Under the pieces are notes generated by a model. The model saw nothing but the letters and a program-made list of their open reading frames with translations, made no database searches and had not been told where the DNA came from. This document shows, piece by piece, positions 58,149 through 64,000 of a DNA stretch of 64,000 nt. The position numbers were made by a program, and so were the translations under genes. Every line of letters starts with the position of its first letter. Within the stretch, counting starts at the first letter, position 1. The stretch is from Psychroflexus torquis ATCC 700755 (lineage in GTDB: Bacteria > Bacteroidota > Bacteroidia > Flavobacteriales > Flavobacteriaceae), in assembly GCF_000153485.2 (NCBI RefSeq), contig NC_018721.1:2666001-2730000 (forward strand). The letters are read 5' to 3'.

Positions 58149-60767
58149 GTGTCTCAAAAAAGCCCTCAGAAAGTAACTCCATTAATGAAGCAATACAATG
58201 CCATCAAGGACAAATATCCTGATGCGATGCTTCTCTTTAGAGTTGGCGACTTTTATGAAACTTTCGGAGAAGATGCTGTTTCTGCTTCCCGAATTTTAAA
58301 CATTGTTCTTACCAATCGTAATAATGGAGGCGAACGCTCAGAACTTGCTGGCTTTCCTCATCATTCCTTAAATACATATTTACCAAAACTTGTCAAGGCT
58401 GGATTAAGGGTTGCCATATGTGACCAGCTTGAAGATCCTAAGCAGACTAAAACGATCGTCAAAAGAGGTGTAACAGAATTAATTACTCCTGGAGTCTCCT
58501 TAAATGATGATGTCTTGTCTAGAAATTCCAATAATTTTTTATGCTCGATATTTTTAGGTTCCAAACAAAACTATGGTATTTCCTTTTTAGATGTTTCTAC
58601 AGGTGAATTTCTTGTTTCTGAGGGGTCGCTTGAAGACATAGATAAGCTGCTTCAAAACTTTAATCCGAGTGAAATTCTTATTTCTAAAAAGCAAAAAAAT
58701 GCTTTACACGATACTTTAGGAAAACAACACCCTTTTTTTTACTTAGATGATTGGATATTTAAAACGGACTTCTCTCTGGAAGCGATTCATTCTCATTTTA
58801 AAACCACTTCAGTAAAAGGCTTTGGAGTTCAAGATTTTGAAGAAGGTTTAATTTCTTCAGGGGCTATTCTTCACTATTTATCTGAAACCAATCATTTTCA
58901 ACTTGAGCATATAAACACCATTTCAAGAATTGCGAAAGAAGACTATGTTTGGATGGATAGGTTTACAATAAGGAATCTTGAATTATATCATTCTTCTACC
59001 CCTGGTGCTGTCACTCTTATCGACGTGATTGATAAAACTGCTTCAGCAATGGGAAGCAGGATGCTTAAACGTTGGTTAGCTTTTCCTTTGAAATCTGAAT
59101 ATAAGATTAATCAGCGTTTAGAAAATGTCAGTTTGTTTAAAAGCAATTTTGATTTGCAAACCGAGATAAGATCCTACTTAAAACAGATCAGTGATATTGA
59201 ACGTTTAATTTCAAAAGTGGCGACCTTAAAAATAAACCCTAGAGAGTTGCTTCAGCTTAAAAACTCTATGGATGTTATAAAATCTTGCATGCTTTTGCTT
59301 AGAAAATCTGGCCATGAAAGTTTAAAAACAATTGCAGATCAGTTAAATTCCTGTGATGTACTTAGGGCCAAAATCGACTCAGCACTATCTGATGAACCTC
59401 CCGTTAATATTCTTAAAGGTAATGCTATTAAAAGCGGTTTTTGTGAGGAGTTAGATGATATTCGAAAAATCGCGTTCTCTGGTCATGATTTCTTAAATGA
59501 AATGTTAGAGAAAGAATCCAAGCTTACCGGTATTCCTAGTTTAAAAATAGGCAGCAATAATGTGTATGGCTATTACCTCGAAGTGAGACATGCTCATAAA
59601 AATAAAGTGCCAGAGGAGTGGACACGAAAGCAAACCCTTGTCAATGCAGAACGTTATATTACTGAGGAGCTTAAAGTGTATGAGGAAAAAATTCTTACCG
59701 CAGAGGAAAAAATTTCAACACTAGAGCAGCAGCTCTTTCATGAATTAGTGATCTGGACCCAAGATTATATCAAAGTTATACAACAAAACGCAGTTCAAAT
59801 CGCACAGCTAGATTGTCTTTCTGGTTTTGCTCAATTGGCAATGGAACGTAATTATAATAGACCTATAATCAATGGAAGTTTAGAACTCAACATTAAAGAG
59901 GGGAGGCATCCAGTCATTGAAAACCAACTTAAAGCAGAAGAAGAATATATCAGTAATGATCTCTACTTAGATCAGGAGACTCACCAAATCATAATGATTA
60001 CAGGTCCCAACATGAGTGGTAAATCCGCTTTACTAAGGCAAACAGCTCTCATTGTCTTATTAGCTCAAATGGGAAGCTTTATACCTGCTTCTTCTGCAGA
60101 GATCGGCATTGTAGATAAAATTTTTACTAGGGTAGGCGCAAGCGATAATATCTCTATGGGAGAATCAACATTTATGGTAGAAATGAACGAATCTGCTAGT
60201 ATTTTAAATAATTTATCGGGAAGAAGCCTAGTTTTATTAGATGAAATTGGACGAGGTACAAGTACATACGATGGTATTTCTATCGCTTGGGCTATTGCTG
60301 AGTATATTCATGAGCATCCCACAAAGGCTAAAACACTTTTTGCGACTCATTATCATGAGCTTAATGAAATGTCTAAACAATTTGAACGCATCAATAATTA
60401 CAATGTTTCTGTCAAAGAGCTAAAAGACAAAGTTTTGTTTTTAAGGAAACTAGTTCCTGGCGGGAGTGAACATAGTTTTGGAATTCATGTGGCTAAAATG
60501 GCAGGTATGCCTCAATTTGTTGTTCAGAAGGCTCATAAAATTTTAAAAAAACTCGAATCTTATAGAGATTTAGAAGGAGATGCGAGTCTATTGAAACAGG
60601 CAATTCAGCCAGAGCCACAACTGAGTTTTTTCAATATGGACGATCCTTTATTAGAGGAAATCAAGGATGAAATCCTCAGTTTAGATATCGACACCCTAAC
60701 CCCTGTGGAAGCCTTGATGAAACTCAATGAAATAAAAAGACTACTTAAGCCTAAAGCAAAAAAGTAG
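58149..60767 (+). CDS. mutS: DNA mismatch repair protein MutS
   Basis: MutS finds mispaired bases and recruits MutL. The 872-residue chain has the mismatch-reading Phe-x-Glu motif (VGDFYETFG, about residues 31-39), the connector and lever domains, Walker A GPNMSGKS (619-626), Walker B VLLDEIGRGTSTYDG and the ATHYHEL switch. The C-terminal region ends with LTPVEALMKLNEIKRLLK, the tetramer-forming part. The frame begins at a GTG (58149); no ATG fits before the conserved start VTPLMKQYNAIK except internal ones. Not in an operon. Confidence 0.96.
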   Translation: MSQKSPQKVTPLMKQYNAIKDKYPDAMLLFRVGDFYETFGEDAVSASRILNIVLTNRNNGGERSELAGFPHHSLNTYLPKLVKAGLRVAICDQLEDPKQTKTIVKRGVTELITPGVSLNDDVLSRNSNNFLCSIFLGSKQNYGISFLDVSTGEFLVSEGSLEDIDKLLQNFNPSEILISKKQKNALHDTLGKQHPFFYLDDWIFKTDFSLEAIHSHFKTTSVKGFGVQDFEEGLISSGAILHYLSETNHFQLEHINTISRIAKEDYVWMDRFTIRNLELYHSSTPGAVTLIDVIDKTASAMGSRMLKRWLAFPLKSEYKINQRLENVSLFKSNFDLQTEIRSYLKQISDIERLISKVATLKINPRELLQLKNSMDVIKSCMLLLRKSGHESLKTIADQLNSCDVLRAKIDSALSDEPPVNILKGNAIKSGFCEELDDIRKIAFSGHDFLNEMLEKESKLTGIPSLKIGSNNVYGYYLEVRHAHKNKVPEEWTRKQTLVNAERYITEELKVYEEKILTAEEKISTLEQQLFHELVIWTQDYIKVIQQNAVQIAQLDCLSGFAQLAMERNYNRPIINGSLELNIKEGRHPVIENQLKAEEEYISNDLYLDQETHQIIMITGPNMSGKSALLRQTALIVLLAQMGSFIPASSAEIGIVDKIFTRVGASDNISMGESTFMVEMNESASILNNLSGRSLVLLDEIGRGTSTYDGISIAWAIAEYIHEHPTKAKTLFATHYHELNEMSKQFERINNYNVSVKELKDKVLFLRKLVPGGSEHSFGIHVAKMAGMPQFVVQKAHKILKKLESYRDLEGDASLLKQAIQPEPQLSFFNMDDPLLEEIKDEILSLDIDTLTPVEALMKLNEIKRLLKPKAKK

Positions 60768-60823
60768 ATAAAGTTTAAGAAATCTTCTCTAAAAAATTAT
60801 CTTTTCAGATTTTACGTAAAAGG

Positions 60824-60854
60824 TTTTGAAAAATCAAATAATATATTAAATTTG
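60824..60854 (+). promoter_or_regulatory. Promoter of the tRNA-Gly/tRNA-Leu unit
   Basis: TTTTG at 60824-60828 and TAAATTTG at 60847-60854 with an 18-bp gap match the -33/-7 pattern; tRNA-Gly begins 18 bp later. Confidence 0.65.
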
Positions 60855-60871
60855 CACTCGCAATTAATCAT

Positions 60872-60943
60872 GCGAAAGTAGCTCAGCGGTAGAGCACCAC
60901 CTTGCCAAGGTGGGGGTCGCGGGTTCAAATCCCGTCTTTCGCT
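60872..60943 (+). tRNA. tRNA-Gly (anticodon GCC)
   Basis: Acceptor GCGAAAG/CTTTCGC, D-arm GCTC/GAGC, anticodon stem CCACC/GGTGG around TTGCCAA and a T-arm with GGTTCAAATCC are complete. The CCA is not encoded. Confidence 0.97.
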
Positions 60944-60950
60944 CTATTTC

Positions 60951-61038
60951 GCTCGGATGGTGGAATTGGTAGACACGTTGGACTTAAAATCCAATGACCA
61001 TTGCGGTCGTGCGGGTTCAAGTCCCGCTCCGAGTACCA
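60951..61038 (+). tRNA. tRNA-Leu (anticodon TAA)
   Basis: A class II tRNA with a long variable arm (GACCATTGCGGTC). Anticodon stem TTGGA/TCCAA encloses CTTAAAA and the T-arm is GCGGGTTCAAGTCCCGC. CCA is encoded at 61036-61038, unlike in the neighbouring tRNA-Gly. Seven bases separate the two. Confidence 0.97.
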
Positions 61039-61070
61039 AACCCTTTGAGAAATCAAAGGGTTTTTTTATT
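61038..61070 (+). terminator. Terminator of the tRNA-Gly/Leu transcript
   Basis: AAACCCTTTGA and TCAAAGGGTTT form a perfect 11-bp stem with a GAAA loop and a T-run. Confidence 0.9.
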
Positions 61071-61085
61071 TGATATCTATCTCCT

Positions 61086-61622
61086 ATGCCTAGAAAACTA
61101 AAAAACAGAGAGCTCATTCGTAAAACAGATGAAGAATTTAAGGATTCTCCAAAAACTCCACTGATTTTGATTCTTGATAACATAAGAAGTCTAAACAATA
61201 TTGGCTCTGTTTTTCGAACGTCTGATGCCTTCCTTATTCAAAAGATCTATCTGTGCGGCATCACAGCGACACCTCCTCATAAGGATATCCAAAAAACTGC
61301 TTTAGGAGCCACTCAGACCGTAGACTGGGCTTATGTAGAAAATACTCTAGAAGTCGTCAAAGATTTACAGCAGCAAGGTGTGAAGGTCATGTCGATAGAG
61401 CAAGCTGAAGATTCGATATCATTAAAGGACTTTAATCCTAGACAGAATCAACTCTATGCCCTAGTCTTAGGTCATGAGGTAAAAGGGGTTCAACAAGAGG
61501 TTGTAGACCAATCTGACGGGGTTCTTGAAATTCCACAATTAGGGACCAAGCATTCTTTAAACATCTCAGTAACAACTGGCATTTGTGTGTGGGATTTTAT
61601 GTCAAAAACACAGGGTATTTAA
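61086..61622 (+). CDS. SpoU/TrmH family RNA 2'-O-methyltransferase
   Basis: The 178-residue protein has the three SPOUT motifs: SLNNIGSVFRTSDAF (motif 1, with the catalytic Arg), LVLGHEVKGV (motif 2) and IPQLGTKHSLNISV (motif 3), which form the knotted SAM site. It methylates a ribose in tRNA or rRNA; the target cannot be named from the sequence. No N-terminal RNA-binding extension beyond about 20 residues, so it belongs to the short TrmH/TrmL-like group. It lies 16 bp after the tRNA terminator and is convergent with uvrB. Confidence 0.88.
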   Translation: MPRKLKNRELIRKTDEEFKDSPKTPLILILDNIRSLNNIGSVFRTSDAFLIQKIYLCGITATPPHKDIQKTALGATQTVDWAYVENTLEVVKDLQQQGVKVMSIEQAEDSISLKDFNPRQNQLYALVLGHEVKGVQQEVVDQSDGVLEIPQLGTKHSLNISVTTGICVWDFMSKTQGI

Positions 61623-61664
61623 TTTATTGAATTTTGAAAAGTTGAAGTCTCTCTAAATTCTCTT

Positions 61665-63671
61665 TTACGCTTTTTCTTCCTCTACTTTTTTTTGAAGCAT
61701 TTTCAATTCATCTCTAAATCTAGCAGCTTCCATAAAGTCAAGATCCTTCGCAGCTTTTTCCATAGATTTTCTCACCTTGGTCATTCTCTTTTTCAAGTCG
61801 CTTTCAGAATAATTAGCGACAGCTTCTTCTGCAGCTTCAAGGGTTGGCATTTCTATCACTTCGTAGGGTTCCTTTTTCTTTCCACTTAAGGCAGAATCCA
61901 AGGATTTTTTGACAGCCTGTGGTGTAATGTTATGTTTTATATTGTAATCAATTTGTTTTTGGCGTCTATAATCGGTTTGGTCCATGGTTTTCTGCATGCT
62001 AACTGTAATTTTATCTGCATACAGTATGCCTTTGCCTTCCAGATGTCTAGCGGCTCTCCCTATAGTTTGAGTCAGTGTTCTGTTACTTCTTAAAAAGCCC
62101 TCTTTATCCGCATCCAAAATGGCCACCAAAGATACTTCAGGTAAATCTAGACCTTCCCTCAGTAAATTTACACCCACCAAAACATCAAACACTCCTTTTC
62201 TTAAGTCAGACATAATTTCAACTCTTTCTAAAGTGTCGATATCACTGTGGATATACCGGGTTCTTATTTTTACTCTGGTCAAATACTTGGACAACTCTTC
62301 TGCCATTCGTTTGGTTAGAGTTGTTACCAATATTCTTTGATCTTTATCAACTCTGATATTAATTTCTTCAATGAGATCATCGATTTGATTCTGACTAGGT
62401 CGTACTTCTATCACTGGATCCAATAATCCTGTTGGTCTTATGACCTGCTCAACAACTACTCCACCAGATTTTTGCAATTCATAATCAGCTGGAGTAGCAC
62501 TCACATAGACCACCTGGTTTTGCAAAGCTTCGTATTCTTCTAGCCTTAGCGGCCTATTGTCCATGGCAGCAGGTAGTCTAAATCCATAATCTACCAAGTT
62601 TTCCTTACGAGATCGGTCACCACCATACATAGCCCCTACTTGGGGAATGGTAACGTGACTTTCATCCACAATCATTAAAAAATCGTCTGGAAAATAATCA
62701 ATCAAACAAAATGGTCTTGTGCCTGGCTTCCTTCCGTCTAAATACCTAGAGTAGTTTTCAATTCCAGAGCAATAGCCTAATTCTTTTATCATTTCAAGAT
62801 CGAAGTTGGTTCGTTCCTCGATACGTTTAGCTTCTAAAGGTTTTCCTATATCTTTAAAGTATTCAATCTGTTTTCCTAGATCGATAGCAATTTGATCGAT
62901 AGCTTGATTTAGGATATCAGGGGAAGTCACGAAAATATTGGCAGGATAAATATTTAATTTATCATATTTCGCCATAACCTCTTTGGTTTCAACATCAAAA
63001 GCTTCAATCTCTTCAATTTCGTCACCAAAGAAGTGAATGCGATAAGCATGATCAGCATAGCCCGGAAACACATCTAAGGTATCTCCTTTTATTCTGAAAT
63101 TACCACGATTAAATAGAGCTTCTGTTCTAGAGTATAAACTTTGTACCAAACGTTGAAGAAGTTTAGTTCTTGAAATCTGCTGATCCACTTCGATAGAAAT
63201 AACATTCTTTTGAAATTCTGCGGGGTTTCCAATACCATACAGACAACTTACCGAAGCAACAACTATAACATCTCGCCGTCCTGAAAGTAATGAGGAAGTG
63301 GTGCTTAGTCTAAGTTTTTCAATTTCATCATTGATGGATAGATCTTTTTCAATATAAGTTCCACTTGAAGGGATAAAGGCTTCTGGCTGGTAATAATCAT
63401 AATAGGACACAAAATATTCAACGGCACTATCAGGAAAAAACGCTTTGAATTCTGAATAGAGTTGTGCCGCTAGAGTTTTATTATGAGCCAGAACCAGTGT
63501 TGGTCTTTGAACCTCTTCCACCACATTGGCCATGGTGAAGGTCTTTCCCGATCCTGTGACGCCCAATAAAGTTTGATACCGCTCATTATTATGAAGACCC
63601 TTTACCAGTTTATCGATCGCTTGAGGTTGGTCGCCAGCAGGTTTGAAATCTGATTTCAGAGTGAATTTCAT
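61665..63671 (-). CDS. uvrB: Excinuclease ABC subunit B
   Basis: UvrB is the helicase-like damage-checking subunit of nucleotide excision repair. The 668-residue chain has Walker A GVTGSGKT (37-44) and the beta-hairpin region YFVSYYDYYQPEAFIPSSGTY-like (begins near residue 89), whose Tyr residues insert at the lesion. MIVDESH is motif II, and QTIGRAARHLEGK is motif VI. A C-terminal UVR domain binds UvrA/UvrC (KRMTKVRKSMEKAAKDLDFM). Full length. Transcribed alone. Confidence 0.96.
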   Translation of the reverse strand: MKFTLKSDFKPAGDQPQAIDKLVKGLHNNERYQTLLGVTGSGKTFTMANVVEEVQRPTLVLAHNKTLAAQLYSEFKAFFPDSAVEYFVSYYDYYQPEAFIPSSGTYIEKDLSINDEIEKLRLSTTSSLLSGRRDVIVVASVSCLYGIGNPAEFQKNVISIEVDQQISRTKLLQRLVQSLYSRTEALFNRGNFRIKGDTLDVFPGYADHAYRIHFFGDEIEEIEAFDVETKEVMAKYDKLNIYPANIFVTSPDILNQAIDQIAIDLGKQIEYFKDIGKPLEAKRIEERTNFDLEMIKELGYCSGIENYSRYLDGRKPGTRPFCLIDYFPDDFLMIVDESHVTIPQVGAMYGGDRSRKENLVDYGFRLPAAMDNRPLRLEEYEALQNQVVYVSATPADYELQKSGGVVVEQVIRPTGLLDPVIEVRPSQNQIDDLIEEINIRVDKDQRILVTTLTKRMAEELSKYLTRVKIRTRYIHSDIDTLERVEIMSDLRKGVFDVLVGVNLLREGLDLPEVSLVAILDADKEGFLRSNRTLTQTIGRAARHLEGKGILYADKITVSMQKTMDQTDYRRQKQIDYNIKHNITPQAVKKSLDSALSGKKKEPYEVIEMPTLEAAEEAVANYSESDLKKRMTKVRKSMEKAAKDLDFMEAARFRDELKMLQKKVEEEKA

Positions 63672-63793
63672 AAAGTTAATTTTTGGCGAATATACTTGGA
63701 AAGGAAGTCATCGCAAACTTTCTTTATGTCCTTTGGCATTACTTTCACAAGTGAATATACTTCAAAATATAGGTAACAATTCGACTCTTTATG

Positions 63794-64000
63794 TTACTGA
63801 AAAATAATCTCTTTATTGGTTTTTGGTATTTTTTTGACTTGATATGGAATCAACAGAGGTAAGGTGACCATAGAACCTTCTGGAGAGTTATTTTGAATTT
63901 TGAAGACAAGTGTGGTTTCATTTTCACTTTCAAATAAAATATCAATAGAATACCCGCTGGTATTTCTAACTTCATCTGTAGCTATTAATAGTATATCTTG
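63794..64000 (-). CDS. C-terminal 68 residues of an unknown protein (cut by window edge)
   Basis: On the minus strand an open frame runs in from the window edge and stops at 63794. It reads ...DILLIATDEVRNTSGYSIDI...LVFKIQNNSPEGS...LPLLIPYQVKKIPKTNKEII, alternating hydrophobic strands like an exported beta-domain. I recognise no family, and the start lies outside the window. Confidence 0.5.
   Translation of the reverse strand, partial: QDILLIATDEVRNTSGYSIDILFESENETTLVFKIQNNSPEGSMVTLPLLIPYQVKKIPKTNKEIIFQ

Overview
The window looks like chromosomal DNA from a low-GC member of the Flavobacteriaceae (Bacteroidota). The support is the gldJ/porU/porV cluster of the type IX secretion system (T9SS), PafA-type alkaline phosphatase, a Thermus-type isocitrate dehydrogenase, flavobacterial 'VGINTTEP' secreted proteins, and promoters of the Bacteroidota form (TTG/TTTG about 17-19 bp before TAnnTTTG). 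The repeat load is reminiscent of Psychroflexus-like genomes, but the genus cannot be fixed from the sequence alone.

Layout. 1-480: two copies of a short non-coding inverted-repeat element. 478-2840: SCO1-like protein, RseP and tRNA-Asn. 2840-8660: an unstable zone. It holds a duplicated tRNA-Asn 3' end, a GIY-YIG nuclease gene broken by a third element copy, a bank of interspersed repeats, two 97%-identical MerT-like genes, an OmpW porin and an integrase relic. 9050-14980: a secreted/adhesin cluster. 14980-18330: isocitrate dehydrogenase and a small partner gene between decayed insertion-sequence fragments. 18336-26507: an SDR reductase, an amidohydrolase, an AAA ATPase/VWA pair, a MATE exporter and murF.

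26580-33425 is the divergent gldJ / porU-porV T9SS locus. 33500-44940 is mostly housekeeping: cdd, pyruvate dehydrogenase E1-alpha and E2, an M28 peptidase, an SDR, a SprT-like protein, a mannose-1-phosphate guanylyltransferase, a DUF389 protein, MlaF/MlaE and PafA. 44930-52250 holds a three-gene lipid/sugar operon, a membrane protein gene broken by a fourth element copy, gcvP and a UbiA-like protein. 52490-58095 is a complete rRNA operon (16S, tRNA-Ile, 23S, 5S) with no tRNA-Ala. 58149-64000 has mutS, tRNA-Gly, tRNA-Leu, a SpoU methyltransferase, uvrB and the end of one unknown gene.

How parts fit together. PorU and PorV would attach T9SS cargo at the outer membrane and GldJ belongs to the gliding/T9SS machinery. 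The SprB-like and thrombospondin-type-3 adhesin at 11.5-15 kb is the sort of surface protein such a system handles, although no standard sorting domain was recognised in it. The most distinctive material is in the repeats: (i) a ~185 bp MITE-like element that has interrupted two genes here, and (ii) duplications of tRNA 3' ends (Asn and Ile), one joined to a GIY-YIG nuclease gene and carrying a hairpin in place of part of the T-loop.
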